Shown in pieces: positions 18,119 to 29,142 of a stretch of DNA of 64,000 nt (the stretch's first letter is position 1; each line of letters starts with the position of its first letter). The stretch is from positions 1 to 64,000 of the forward strand of contig JAEUOR010000050.1 of assembly GCA_016790635.1 (NCBI GenBank), read 5' to 3'. The notes under the pieces are model-generated. The model had not been told where the DNA came from. It was given only the letters and a program-made list of their open reading frames with translations, and did no database searches. Source of the DNA: Burkholderiales bacterium (GTDB lineage: Bacteria > Pseudomonadota > Gammaproteobacteria > Burkholderiales > JAEUOS01). Made by a program: the position numbers and the translations under genes.

Positions 18119-20464
18119 ATGAAATTCGACCAGCTGCGCAGCGCTGCCGGCCGGTCCGGCGACTTTGACGAGCCGGTTGCGCTTGCGACAGGTGCAGGCA
18201 CCTACACCGCGGACATCGACACCCCCGGCGCCTTGCACGTCGCCTTTGTTCGCGCGTCCGAGGCCCACGCGCTGATCGGGCCGATCGACGTCCGCGCGGC
18301 GCGGGCCCTGCCCGGCGTGCGTGCGGTCCTCACGGGCGCCGACCTGGTCGCCGCAGGCGTCCGGCCGATCCCGCCCCTGGTGATATTCAACGGCCGCGAT
18401 GGCAGGCCGATGCACGGGCGCGGCATCCCGCCGCTGGCGACGGACCGCGTGCGCCATGTGGGCGAGGCGCTGGTGCTGGTGGTGGCCGACTCGGCCGCGA
18501 TCGCCGCCGACGCAGCGGGGTTGGTGAACTGCGAGCTCACCCCCCTGCCCGCCCACGTCGATGTCGACGCTGCCCTGGCCGACAGCGCAGCGCCCGTATG
18601 GCCCGAGCTGGACAGCAACCTCGCGCTGGATTGGGAGGACGGCGACGCAGCGGTCTCGGAGGCCGCGTTTGCCGCCGCCCACCACGTCGAGACCATCACC
18701 CTGGACGACCCGCCCATCACCGCCTGCGCCATGGAGCCACGCGCGGCGGTGGCCGCGTTCGATGCCGCCAGCGGCCGCTACACCCTGATCGCGCCGACCC
18801 AGGGGGTGATGGTGGTGCGCAAACTCTTGGCCGAGGGGGCGTTGGGCATCGACGCGACGCGCCTCGTCGTCCTGACGCCAGACGTCGGCGGCGGCTTCGG
18901 CGCCAAGGTGCAACCCTACCCGGAATACGCGGCGCTCCTGGCCGCCGCGGCCATCGTCGGACAGCCCCTGCGCTGGGTCGCCTCGCGCAGCGAATGCTTT
19001 CTCGGCGACACCTGCGGCAGGCACTCGCGCCTGACCGGCAGCATGGCCTTTGATCGTGGCGGGCGCATCCTCGGCGTGCGCGCCGACCTGCGCGTCGCGC
19101 TGGGCGCCTACACCTCGACCTATGTAGCCATTGTCGCCACCAACAACACCAAGAATTGCCTGTCCTCGGTGTACCGCATCGGCTCGATCCGCATGCGTTC
19201 GCGCGCGGTTTTCACCAACCACATTCCCTTGGGCCCTTATCGCGGCGCCGGGCGCCCCGAGGCGATCTACCTGCTGGAGCGCCTGATTGACCGCGCGGCG
19301 CTGCACCTGGGCATGGACCGCGCCGAGTTGCGGCGCAAGAACCTGATCGCGCCGACCGCCATGCCCTACGCGGCCGTCAATGGCCAGACCTACGACAGCG
19401 GCGAATTCGAGGCGGTGCTGGATCGTGCCCTGGCAGCGGCCGACTGGCAGGGCTTCGCTGCGCGCCGCCGGGCGGCGGCGCAGCGCGGACGCCTGGCCGG
19501 CATCGGCATGTGCTGTTTTCTGGAGGTGGCCGGCGGAATCCTCGAGGAACCCGCGAGCCTGGCCTTCGACACCGACGGCACGGTGCGCGTCATGACCGGC
19601 GCGCAGTCCATCGGCCAGGGACACCTGGCCACCTTGCCGCGCCTGGTCGCCGAACGCCTGGGCCTGAAGGTCGCCCAGGTGCGACTGGTGCAGGGATCGA
19701 GCGACCACGTGCCGGGCATCGTCGCCACAGTGGCTTCACGCTCGATGATGATGGGCGCCAGCGCGATCCTCCTGGGCTGCGACGAGGCGATCCGCCGCGG
19801 CACGCTGATCGCGGCGCACCTCATGGAGGCCGCGCCGGGCGACATCGTCTTCGAAGGTGGAAGGTTTCGCATCGCCGGCACCGACCGCTCCTTAGGCCTT
19901 ATGGACTTGCCCACCCTGCTTGGCGCGAGCGGTGCGCCGCGATCGGCTGATCTGCCGGACACCCTGGACAACACCGCCAAATTCACATCCGCCGGCATGA
20001 GTTTTCCCAACGGCTGCCACATCTGCGAGGTCGAGATCGACCCCGACACCGGGGCGGCGCAGGTGCTGCGCTACACGGCGGTGGACGACGTCGGACGCAT
20101 CCTGCAACCGGAGATCGTCGAAGGCCAGATCATTGGCGCCCTCGCACAGGGCTTGGGCCAGGTCTTTGGCGAGCGGTTGCACTACGATGCGCGCGGCCAG
20201 TTGCTCTCCGGGTCGTTGATGGATTACCCCTTGCCGCGCGCCGGTTGTCTGCCGCGACCGACCACCCTCACGCACGAAGTGCCCTGCCGCACCAACCCGC
20301 TGGGCGTGAAGGGCGCCGGCGAGTCCGGCGTGACCGGCGCCCTGCCGGCGACGGTCAATGCATTGCTCGACGCGCTCGCCCAGCGCGGCGTGGACCATCT
20401 CGACCTGCCGTTCACGCCTGGCCGCATCTGGCGTGCGCTTTGCGAACGAGACGCCGCAGCTTGA
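18119..20464 (+). CDS. molybdopterin-binding large subunit of a xanthine dehydrogenase/CO dehydrogenase-family hydroxylase (orphan)
   Basis: Molybdenum hydroxylase large subunit of 781 residues. It shows the Moco contacts VGGGFGAKVQPYPEYA (about 256-271) and GPYRGAGRPEA (about 372-382); the PYRGAGR form corresponds to CoxL form II, not the AYRCSFR loop of true CO dehydrogenases. The catalytic Glu is in GVKGAGESGVTGA near the C-terminus. Enzymes of this family need a 2Fe-2S small subunit and usually an FAD subunit, but neither is encoded next to it. It is 15 bp downstream of the aldo/keto reductase gene. Likely hydroxylates or oxidises a heterocycle or aldehyde, with partners encoded elsewhere. 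Confidence 0.9.
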   Translation: MKFDQLRSAAGRSGDFDEPVALATGAGTYTADIDTPGALHVAFVRASEAHALIGPIDVRAARALPGVRAVLTGADLVAAGVRPIPPLVIFNGRDGRPMHGRGIPPLATDRVRHVGEALVLVVADSAAIAADAAGLVNCELTPLPAHVDVDAALADSAAPVWPELDSNLALDWEDGDAAVSEAAFAAAHHVETITLDDPPITACAMEPRAAVAAFDAASGRYTLIAPTQGVMVVRKLLAEGALGIDATRLVVLTPDVGGGFGAKVQPYPEYAALLAAAAIVGQPLRWVASRSECFLGDTCGRHSRLTGSMAFDRGGRILGVRADLRVALGAYTSTYVAIVATNNTKNCLSSVYRIGSIRMRSRAVFTNHIPLGPYRGAGRPEAIYLLERLIDRAALHLGMDRAELRRKNLIAPTAMPYAAVNGQTYDSGEFEAVLDRALAAADWQGFAARRRAAAQRGRLAGIGMCCFLEVAGGILEEPASLAFDTDGTVRVMTGAQSIGQGHLATLPRLVAERLGLKVAQVRLVQGSSDHVPGIVATVASRSMMMGASAILLGCDEAIRRGTLIAAHLMEAAPGDIVFEGGRFRIAGTDRSLGLMDLPTLLGASGAPRSADLPDTLDNTAKFTSAGMSFPNGCHICEVEIDPDTGAAQVLRYTAVDDVGRILQPEIVEGQIIGALAQGLGQVFGERLHYDARGQLLSGSLMDYPLPRAGCLPRPTTLTHEVPCRTNPLGVKGAGESGVTGALPATVNALLDALAQRGVDHLDLPFTPGRIWRALCERDAAA

Positions 20465-20617
20465 CGATGTTGCGGCGCAGCGCCCGCGCGCAGCGTTGAC
20501 CTGATCTTCGCAAACAAAGGTGAAACGTGCGCTTCGTCACACGATGCTGTCACATTGGCGACGAATAATCTCTTCACGGCGCCGGTCCAGCGGCGCTTCG
20601 ACGGGAGCACCTTCAAA

Positions 20618-20836
20618 ATGCAAACGCTATATTGCGCCACCTGCGAATCCGCACCGCTCAATACCCCGCGCCTGATCGGCGGCGCATGGTTCGCCCTGTG
20701 CGAGGAGTGCCTGGCACAGAATCGGCTGGAACCCGAGTCCGACAATGTATTCCTGCCGCAACGCTTTCGCGTCCTCTTCACGATGGATCGGCCGCAGCGC
20801 ATCGGCGAAGGCGCGCCGCAGCCCGTGAGCGCCTGA
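20618..20836 (+). CDS. small zinc-ribbon-like hypothetical protein
   Basis: I do not recognise this 72-residue protein. It starts MQTLYCATCESAPLN and has a second CxxC pair in WFALCEECLAQN, so C6/C9 and C32/C35 could hold one zinc ion in a ribbon fold. A TTG in frame at 20555 would add 21 residues, but GGGAG at 20603-20607 favours the ATG. The upstream 153 bp after the molybdenum hydroxylase stop contain no other gene that I can support. It is convergent with rlmB. A regulatory or binding role is possible but unproven. Confidence 0.55.
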   Translation: MQTLYCATCESAPLNTPRLIGGAWFALCEECLAQNRLEPESDNVFLPQRFRVLFTMDRPQRIGEGAPQPVSA

Positions 20837-20863
20837 GTCCGCGGCGCCCACCTGGCGCCGGAC
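20837..20863. terminator. stem-loop between convergent genes, possible terminator
   Basis: GTCC (20837-20840) pairs with GGAC (20860-20863) and GGCGCC (20843-20848) with GGCGCC (20854-20859) around a 5-nt loop, with two unpaired bases on one side. It sits directly after the zinc-ribbon gene stop and before the convergent rlmB stop. There is no T run on either side, so any termination role is uncertain. Confidence 0.35.
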
Positions 20864-20882
20864 GGAGCCCCTCGGGCGGCTT

Positions 20883-21620
20883 TCAGGCTGACCGCTGGCG
20901 CACAGCCTCGAACAGGCATACCCCCGCAGCCACTGAGACATTGAGGCTCTGAATGGCGCCTGCCATGGGAATGGCGCGCAATTCATCGCATGTCTCCCGG
21001 GTCAGCCGCCGCAGGCCTTCTCCTTCCGCGCCCAGCACCCAGGCCAGCGGGCCTGCCAGGCCCGGCGCATCGTGGCGCATGCTGCCGCCCTCATCGGCAC
21101 CGATGACGCGAATGTCGCGTTCCTTCAACTCGCGCAGTGCCCGTGCGAGGTTGGTGACCGTGATGTAGGGCACAGTATCAGCCGCGCCTGAAGCCACCTT
21201 GATGACCGTCGCGTTGAGGCCGACCGCCCGGTCCTTGGGCGCGATCACCGCATGCACTCCCGCCGCGTCGGCGGTTCGCAGGCAGGCGCCCAGGTTGTGG
21301 GGATCGGTCACGCCATCGAGCACCAGAATGAGCGGCGCGCCGGTCACCGCGTCAAGTACGTCGTCCAGCGAGACCGCCAGGTCGACTGCGTCAGCCACCG
21401 CGATGACGCCCTGGTGGCGACCGCCGCCGGCCATGCCGTCCAATCGCGCACCGTCGACCTCGACCACGCGCACTCCGCACGCCTTCGCGGTACGTGCGAG
21501 ATCGAGCGCGCGCGCATCGCGTCGCGCCGCGTCCAGGTAGACCTCGCGCACCGTGGCCGCGCGCTGCCGCAGGCGGCTGGCGACGGCGTGAAACCCGAGC
21601 AGCAGTCTTGTGGTGGCCAT
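20883..21620 (-). CDS. rlmB: 23S rRNA (guanosine-2'-O-)-methyltransferase RlmB
   Basis: SPOUT-class rRNA methyltransferase of 245 residues that 2'-O-methylates a guanosine of 23S rRNA (G2251 in E. coli). The N-terminal substrate-binding part starts [15 protein letters not shown]. The knot domain shows [46 protein letters not shown] and [15 protein letters not shown] in the family order. The start at 21620 gives the standard length; the frame is open further upstream but would overlap nothing recognisable. It lies 32 bp after the quinone reductase gene and probably shares the rnr transcript, an arrangement (rnr-rlmB) common in proteobacteria. Confidence 0.93.
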   Translation of the reverse strand: MATTRLLLGFHAVASRLRQRAATVREVYLDAARRDARALDLARTAKACGVRVVEVDGARLDGMAGGGRHQGVIAVADAVDLAVSLDDVLDAVTGAPLILVLDGVTDPHNLGACLRTADAAGVHAVIAPKDRAVGLNATVIKVASGAADTVPYITVTNLARALRELKERDIRVIGADEGGSMRHDAPGLAGPLAWVLGAEGEGLRRLTRETCDELRAIPMAGAIQSLNVSVAAGVCLFEAVRQRSA

Positions 21621-21652
21621 GGATGCGTCCCGATGCAGTGGCGAGTCGGCGC

Positions 21653-22654
21653 CTAGCCGCCGACCTTGAGGACGATCTTGCCGATGTGCGTCGAAGACTC
21701 CATGAGCTCGTGCGCCTGCACGACCTGGTCGAAGTCGAACGTCGCATGGATCAGCGTGCCGACCCGGCCGGCCTCGATGAGCGGCCACACCTTCTCGCGC
21801 AGCGCTGCCGCGATCGCGGCCTTTTGCTCCACAGTGCGTGGACGCAGGGTCGAACCGGTGAAGGTCAGGCGCCGGACCATCAGCGGGCCCAGGTCGATTT
21901 CGGCCTTCGATCCTTGCAGGAAGGCGATCTGCACCAGCCGCCCTTCCAGGGCCAGGCAACGCAGGTTGCGATCCACATAGGGAGCGCCGACCATGTCGAG
22001 GATCAGGTTGACGCCCTGCTTCCCGGTCGCGCTCCAGACTTCGGCCGCCCAGTCCTGGGTCTTGTAGTTGTACGCCACGTCGGCGCCCAGCTTCCTTACC
22101 GCGGCGACCTTCTCGGCGTTGCCGACGGTCGTGTAGACGGTCGCGCCGAACGCCTTGGCCAGCTGGATCGCGGTGATGCCGATACCGGACGAACCGCCGT
22201 GGACCAGAAAGGATTCACCTGCGACGAGCCGCCCCCGATCGAAGACATTGGTCCAGACCGTGAAGTAGTTCTCCGGCAGTGCAGCAGCCTCGGCCAACGA
22301 CAGGCCCTTGGGCACCGGCAGGCAATTCGATGCGGGGGCGGCGCAGTACTCGGCATAGCCGCCGCCCGGGGTCAGCGCGCAAACCATGTCGCCGACCTTC
22401 CATTCGCTCACGCCTGTTCCGAGTGCGACGACGCTGCCCGCCACTTCCAGCCCCATCCAGGGCGAGGCGCCCGGTGGCGGCGGATAGCTCCCCGAGCGTT
22501 GGGCGACGTCCGGCCGGTTCACGCCGGCGTACGCGACCTTGATCAGCACTTCGCCTGCCTTGGGAGCCGGCAAGGGGCCGCTGGCGACCTGCATGACGGC
22601 GGCCGGGCCGCCCTTGCCGTGATCGATATAGCGCATGCTAGCGGGCAGGGTCAT
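21653..22654 (-). CDS. NAD(P)H-quinone oxidoreductase (PIG3-type MDR)
   Basis: Zinc-free MDR reductase of 333 residues. It has the GroES-like start [39 protein letters not shown] and a Rossmann loop [21 protein letters not shown]. The PPPPGAS and [11 protein letters not shown] stretches place it with the PIG3/TP53I3-like branch, which reduces quinones with NADPH. Its start overlaps the stop of rnr by 4 bp, so it is translated from the rnr transcript, between rnr and rlmB. The exact physiological substrate is unknown. Confidence 0.92.
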   Translation of the reverse strand: MTLPASMRYIDHGKGGPAAVMQVASGPLPAPKAGEVLIKVAYAGVNRPDVAQRSGSYPPPPGASPWMGLEVAGSVVALGTGVSEWKVGDMVCALTPGGGYAEYCAAPASNCLPVPKGLSLAEAAALPENYFTVWTNVFDRGRLVAGESFLVHGGSSGIGITAIQLAKAFGATVYTTVGNAEKVAAVRKLGADVAYNYKTQDWAAEVWSATGKQGVNLILDMVGAPYVDRNLRCLALEGRLVQIAFLQGSKAEIDLGPLMVRRLTFTGSTLRPRTVEQKAAIAAALREKVWPLIEAGRVGTLIHATFDFDQVVQAHELMESSTHIGKIVLKVGG

Positions 22655-24840
22655 GGTCGTTTTCCTCCTGGTTTGGCGTGGTGGGGGTTTTGCCCGGATT
22701 CCGCCGCTGCGGCTTCCAGGTCGATCTTGAAACTGTCGGGATCGGATCGCACGATGCGCACCGAGATGCGGTCGCCCAGGCGATAGCGGCGCCCGCTGCG
22801 TTCGCCAGCCAGGGCGTGGCGGGCGGCATCGTAGACATAGTAGTCACGCGGCAGGGCCGTCACGTGCAGGAGCCCGTCGATCAGGAGGTCGTCGAGGGTG
22901 ACGAAAAGGCCGAAGGCGGTCACGCCCGAGACAGTGCCCTCGAACGGTTCACCCAGGTGCCGCGCCGCATACTGGCACTTGAGCCACGAAACCACCTCGC
23001 GCGAGGCTTCGTCTGCGCGGCGTTCGGACTGCGAGACCGCGGCGCCCAGCGCGTCCCAGTCAGGCTCGGCATAAGTGCGGCGTTTGAGGAGCGCCTTGAT
23101 CGCGCGGTGCACGATCAGGTCCGGGTAGCGGCGAATCGGCGAGGTGAAGTGCGCGTACTGCTCATAAGCCAGGCCGAAGTGGCCGATGTTGTCCGGGCTG
23201 TATTGCGCCTGCTGCATGGAGCGCAGCATGACCGAGGAGATCAACTGCGCGTCCGGGCGGCCGCGCACGGCCTGCGCCAGGCGCGCATAGTCCTGCGCGG
23301 TCGGGGACTCGCCGCCGCCGAGTGACAGCGACAAGGGGCCCAGGAAGGCACGCAGGTTCTCCAGCTTGGCCGCGGTCGGCCCGGCATGCACGCGAAACAG
23401 CGCCGGGTGCTTGTGGCGTTCGAGGAAATGCGCGGCGCAGACGTTGGCTGCCAGCATGCACTCCTCGATCAGGCGGTGCGCGTCGTTGCGCTGGATCGGC
23501 ACGATGCGCGCGATGCGCCCGGCGGCATCGAAGTGTATGCGCGTCTCGCCGGATTCGAAATCGACCGCGCCGCGTTTGGTGCGCGCGGCCAGCAGCGCCT
23601 GGTAGACCTTGTGGAGGCGCGTCAACGACGGCATGAGGGATCGACGCGCCCGCGCCGCCTCGCCCTTGGCATCGGCCAGGCAGGCAGCGACTTCTGTATA
23701 GGTCAGGCGCGCCTTGGAGTGCATGACCGCCGGATAGAACTCGTAGTGTTCCACGAGTCCGGCGGCACTCACGCGCATGTCGCAGGCCATCACCAGGCGG
23801 TCGACGTCCGGATTCAAGGAGCACAGGCCGTTGGACAGCTTCTCCGGCAACATCGGCAAAACGCGGCGCGGAAAGTACACCGAAGTACCGCGCTCGCGTG
23901 CGTCGGCGTCCAGCGCAGAACCCGGCGTCACGTAGTGGCTCACGTCCGCGATTGCCACCACCAGGCGCCAGGCGCGCGTGCGGCCGACCGGCTCGCAGTA
24001 GACCGCGTCGTCAAAATCGCGCGCATCCTCGCCGTCGATGGTGACGAGCGGCAGGTCGGTCAGATCGCGACGCCCGGTCTTGTCGCGCGCGCGCAAGGTT
24101 TCCGGCAGTGCCAGGGCTGCGGCCAGCGCGGCCGCGGAGAAGCGCTGCGGCAAGTCATGCCGGCGCAGTGCGATCTCGATCTCGATGCCCGGGTCTGTCT
24201 CCGCGCCCAGCACCTCGGCGATGCGCCCGAGGGGTTCTTCGTCTGCGGACGGGTAGCGCACGATATCGGCGGTGACGATGTCACCTTCACGTCCGCGCGA
24301 TCCCGGCTCCAGTGCCAGGGGCGCCATGCCGCGCCGGTCGATCGGCAACACCCGCCAGGCCTTGCCGTCGCGCGCCAGGCGCCCGACCACCCGTTTCAGG
24401 GCGCGTTCCCGCACCTCGACGACGCGCGCCTCGACGCGTCCGTCGGCATCCGACTGCCGGCGCACGAACGCGATGGTGTCGCCGTGCATCACCCCGTCCA
24501 GCGCACGAGCGGGAATGAACAAGTCCTCGCCGCCTGCCGCGGGCGCCACGAATCCATAACCATCGCGCGCCAGGCTGACGCGGCCGACCTCCAGCGCACG
24601 CGGAGCGCCCGGCGCCAGGCGTCCTCCTGCCTTCAGTATCAATTCGCCGTCACGCAGCATCGCATCGACACGCCGGCCAAGCGCTTCGCGCCCCTCGTGC
24701 GCGACATCGAGCGTGCGTGCCAGGCGTTCCAGGGTGACGGCCGGCCCATTGTTGACGGCGGCAAGAATCGCCTCGCGGGCAGGAATCGCGACGCTGTAAG
24801 GCGCGCGCCCGCGCCAGGGGGGTGGGGAAGATTTTTTCAA
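22651..24840 (-). CDS. rnr: ribonuclease R
   Basis: Processive 3'-5' exoribonuclease of 729 residues that degrades structured RNA. An N-terminal winged-helix segment (about 15-70) precedes cold-shock domains with ARDGYGFVAP. The RNB catalytic motif IDGEDARDFDDAV (268-280) holds the Asp cluster, and FGLAYEQYAHFTSPIRRYPD follows downstream. The C-terminal S1 domain begins about GEPFEGTVSGVTAFGLFV (near 630). The only start that includes the winged helix is TTG at 24840; a stop lies three codons upstream and no Shine-Dalgarno is seen, so initiation looks weak or unusual. It is divergent from the tRNA-Leu gene. Confidence 0.94.
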   Translation of the reverse strand: MKKSSPPPWRGRAPYSVAIPAREAILAAVNNGPAVTLERLARTLDVAHEGREALGRRVDAMLRDGELILKAGGRLAPGAPRALEVGRVSLARDGYGFVAPAAGGEDLFIPARALDGVMHGDTIAFVRRQSDADGRVEARVVEVRERALKRVVGRLARDGKAWRVLPIDRRGMAPLALEPGSRGREGDIVTADIVRYPSADEEPLGRIAEVLGAETDPGIEIEIALRRHDLPQRFSAAALAAALALPETLRARDKTGRRDLTDLPLVTIDGEDARDFDDAVYCEPVGRTRAWRLVVAIADVSHYVTPGSALDADARERGTSVYFPRRVLPMLPEKLSNGLCSLNPDVDRLVMACDMRVSAAGLVEHYEFYPAVMHSKARLTYTEVAACLADAKGEAARARRSLMPSLTRLHKVYQALLAARTKRGAVDFESGETRIHFDAAGRIARIVPIQRNDAHRLIEECMLAANVCAAHFLERHKHPALFRVHAGPTAAKLENLRAFLGPLSLSLGGGESPTAQDYARLAQAVRGRPDAQLISSVMLRSMQQAQYSPDNIGHFGLAYEQYAHFTSPIRRYPDLIVHRAIKALLKRRTYAEPDWDALGAAVSQSERRADEASREVVSWLKCQYAARHLGEPFEGTVSGVTAFGLFVTLDDLLIDGLLHVTALPRDYYVYDAARHALAGERSGRRYRLGDRISVRIVRSDPDSFKIDLEAAAAESGQNPHHAKPGGKRP

Positions 24841-24847
24841 GTCAGGC

Positions 24848-24853
24848 TATAAT
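24848..24853 (+). promoter_or_regulatory. -10 box of the tRNA-Leu promoter
   Basis: Perfect TATAAT, followed by a GC-rich CCGG, 46 bases before the mature tRNA start. No good -35 match is visible 16-18 bases upstream (the region is GGGGAAGATTTTTTC). It lies just 8 bases beyond the rnr start codon on the other strand. Confidence 0.6.
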
Positions 24854-24863
24854 CCGGTTTCTG

Positions 24864-24895
24864 TCCGGGGCAGAAGCAAAGGCATCCGGGGCAGA
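24864..24895 (+). repeat. 11-bp direct repeat in the tRNA-Leu leader
   Basis: TCCGGGGCAGA occurs at 24864-24874 and again at 24885-24895, 21 bases apart (two helical turns), in the leader between the -10 box and the tRNA. Function not known. Confidence 0.6.
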
Positions 24896-24899
24896 CCGC

Positions 24900-24986
24900 G
24901 CCCAGATGGCGGAATTGGTAGACGCACTAGGTTCAGGTCCTAGCGGTGGCAACACTGTGGAGGTTCGAGTCCTCTTCTGGGCACCA
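24900..24986 (+). tRNA. tRNA-Leu (anticodon CAG)
   Basis: An 87-nt class II tRNA. The acceptor stem GCCCAGA (24900-24906) pairs with TCTGGGC (24976-24982), followed by discriminator A and an encoded CCA. The anticodon stem CTAGG/CCTAG (24927-24931 / 24939-24943) closes the 7-nt loop TTCAGGT with CAG at 24934-24936, decoding CUG. There is a long variable arm and a standard GGTTCGAGTCC T arm. No intron. Confidence 0.97.
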
Positions 24987-25000
24987 GCTTTCGGAAAAGA

Positions 25001-25028
25001 AAATCGCGCCTCGGGCGCGATTTTTTTT
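25001..25028. terminator. bidirectional Rho-independent terminator
   Basis: ATCGCGCC (25003-25010) pairs with GGCGCGAT (25014-25021) around a TCG loop. On the plus strand it runs into eight T residues (25021-25028), ending the tRNA-Leu transcript. On the minus strand the same stem is followed by TTTTCTTTTCC, so it can also end the hfq-to-phosphoribosyltransferase transcript that converges here. Confidence 0.9.
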
Positions 25029-25068
25029 CGCCGGGCCGCAGTCACGATCGTTTGGCTGTTGCCCGTCG

Positions 25069-25590
25069 TCAAAGCGGGCCGACCCGCCCTGCCAGGTCCT
25101 TCGGATCCATCTTGTCGTAGAGCTCCATGGGCTGGTGGATCCACGGGTTGTGCGGCAGGTCCTCGGCCCAGAAGTCCGGCGTGAATACCGAGCAGCCTTT
25201 TTTCCACAGCACCGCGCTCTTCACGTGCAGGATGCCGGGGTAGCGCAGGCGCAGGTGCTTGATCACCTCTTCCATGGTCTTGCCTGAATCCACCAGGTCG
25301 TCGACCAGCAGCACGCTTTCGCCGAGACGCTCGTTGACCTTGGCCAGATGCTGGCCAATGGTGAGTTCGCCCTGGGTTTCGGCACTCTTGTCGGCATTGG
25401 CGAAGTAGGACTGCGTGGCCAGCACGCCAAGCGGCTGGTTGAAGATGCGCGAAAGCACGTCGCCCACCCGCAGGCCACCGCGCGCCAGGCAGATGATCTG
25501 GTTGAACTGGAAGCCGGACGCATACACCTTGGCCGCCAGTTTCTCGATGGCGTGGTGATAGTCGTTCCAGGAGACGTACAGGTCGGCCAT
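25069..25590 (-). CDS. phosphoribosyltransferase (purine PRTase-like)
   Basis: Type I phosphoribosyltransferase of 173 residues. It shows QIICLARGGLRVGDVLSRIF and the PRPP-binding loop SVLLVDDLVDSGKTMEEV (about residues 92-109), with the acidic pair followed by SGKT. Such proteins convert free purine bases (hypoxanthine, guanine or xanthine) to nucleotides. It begins 11 bp after purA and is the last gene before the shared terminator, which supports a purine salvage role. The exact base is not readable from the sequence. The start at 25590 was chosen because the homologous region begins there. Confidence 0.9.
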   Translation of the reverse strand: MADLYVSWNDYHHAIEKLAAKVYASGFQFNQIICLARGGLRVGDVLSRIFNQPLGVLATQSYFANADKSAETQGELTIGQHLAKVNERLGESVLLVDDLVDSGKTMEEVIKHLRLRYPGILHVKSAVLWKKGCSVFTPDFWAEDLPHNPWIHQPMELYDKMDPKDLAGRVGPL

Positions 25591-25601
25591 GGCAGTCGAT
25601 C

Positions 25602-28051
<2,450 letters not shown>

Positions 28052-28058
28052 GATCGCT

Positions 28059-28241
28059 TCAGGCCAATGCGTAGTAGAGGCCGCTGCCGCACAGGACAGA
28101 CATGGCGCCGAAAAAGCGGATCTGCCCGTTGCGCAGGAGAGCCACGCGCTGAAAGGCCTCGCGCCAGGCGGCCGGAGCGATCAGGGGCAACAAGCCTTCG
28201 ATGATCAGCATCAGCGCGAACGCAGCGCCCAGTGTGGCCAC
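28059..28241 (-). CDS. DUF2065 family small membrane protein (YjeT-like)
   Basis: Protein of 60 residues with two predicted membrane helices (about 5-20 and 42-58), containing [20 protein letters not shown] and the RFFGAM stretch of the DUF2065/YjeT family. The start is GTG at 28241. It lies 9 bp after hflC and 7 bp before hisZ, where this family is commonly found. Function unknown; the tight link to hflKC suggests it acts near that membrane complex. Confidence 0.85.
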   Translation of the reverse strand: MATLGAAFALMLIIEGLLPLIAPAAWREAFQRVALLRNGQIRFFGAMSVLCGSGLYYALA

Positions 28242-28250
28242 GACGCCGGG

Positions 28251-29141
28251 CTAGCGCCCCTTGGGCGCGGCCGCGCCACCTGCACTCTTCAGGTAGCGGA
28301 AGAAATCGGAGTTCGGATCGACCACCATCACGTCGCCCTTGTTGCGGAACGAATTGCGATAGGCCTCGAGGCTGCGGTAGAAGTTGTAGAACTCGGGGTT
28401 CTGGCCGAATGCCTGCGCGTAGAGCGCGGCGGCGCGCGCGTCGCCCTCGCCCTTGACGCGCTGGGCATCCCGGTAGGCCTCGGCCAGGATCACCTCGCGC
28501 TGGCGGTCGGCGTCGGCGCGGATCTTTTCGCTGTCGGCGAAACCGGTCGAGCGCAGTTCGTTGGCCACCCGCTTGCGCTCCGACTCCATGCGTCGGAACA
28601 CCGAGTCCTTGATCTCGTCGGAGAACTCGACACGCTTCAAGCGCACATCGACGATCGTCACGCCGATCTTGGCCGCGTCGTTGTTGACCTTGGTGGCGAT
28701 GTCCTGCATGACGCGGTCGCGCACGCCCGACACCATTTCGTTGACGGTGCGCTTGCCGATCTCGTTGTTGAGCGCATCCTTCAGGCTCTGCTGGATGCGG
28801 TAGACCGCGTCCGACTCGCGCCCCTGCACGCTCACGTAGTAGAGCTTGGGGTCGCTGATGCGCCACTTGACGAAGGAATCGACCACGATGTTCTTCTTCT
28901 CCGAGGTGATGAAGCGGTCGGAGTCCGGTGTGTCGATGGTCATGATGCGCTTTTCGTAGAACTGGACGTTCTGGAAAGGCGGCGGCAGCTTGAACTTGAG
29001 GCCGGGTTCGGAAACAACTTCCTTGACCTGGCCAAGCGCGAAGACGATCGCGTATTGGCGCTGGTCGACGACGTAGAGCAGCGACGAGCCCAGCATGCCC
29101 AGCAACAGGACGAAAAAGATGGCGGAGACGGCGCGCTGCAT
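28251..29141 (-). CDS. hflC: HflC, subunit of the HflKC modulator of FtsH protease
   Basis: SPFH/prohibitin-domain membrane protein of 296 residues. A single N-terminal helix (AIFFVLLLGMLGSSLLYVV) anchors the protein with the bulk in the periplasm, followed by DQRQYAIVFALGQV and EPGLKFKLPPPFQNV. The C-terminal coiled-coil part is rich in Glu/Arg/Ala (EKIRADADRQREVILAEA). With HflK it forms a cage around FtsH. Start at 29141 is one base after the hflK stop, so the two are coupled. Usual length. Confidence 0.96.
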   Translation of the reverse strand: MQRAVSAIFFVLLLGMLGSSLLYVVDQRQYAIVFALGQVKEVVSEPGLKFKLPPPFQNVQFYEKRIMTIDTPDSDRFITSEKKNIVVDSFVKWRISDPKLYYVSVQGRESDAVYRIQQSLKDALNNEIGKRTVNEMVSGVRDRVMQDIATKVNNDAAKIGVTIVDVRLKRVEFSDEIKDSVFRRMESERKRVANELRSTGFADSEKIRADADRQREVILAEAYRDAQRVKGEGDARAAALYAQAFGQNPEFYNFYRSLEAYRNSFRNKGDVMVVDPNSDFFRYLKSAGGAAAPKGR

Positions 29142-29142
29142 G

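Noticed and set aside
17138..19708. Long open frame of about 850 codons antisense to the aldo/keto reductase and molybdenum hydroxylase genes
   Set aside because: It is a by-product of high GC at third codon positions; the sequence is low in hydrophobic order, has no family motif and no ribosome binding site, while the sense genes have clear motifs.
28059..28241. DUF2065 gene as a chance frame
   Set aside because: Considered because it is short with a GTG start, but kept as a gene: hydrophobic pattern and position between hflC and hisZ match the family.
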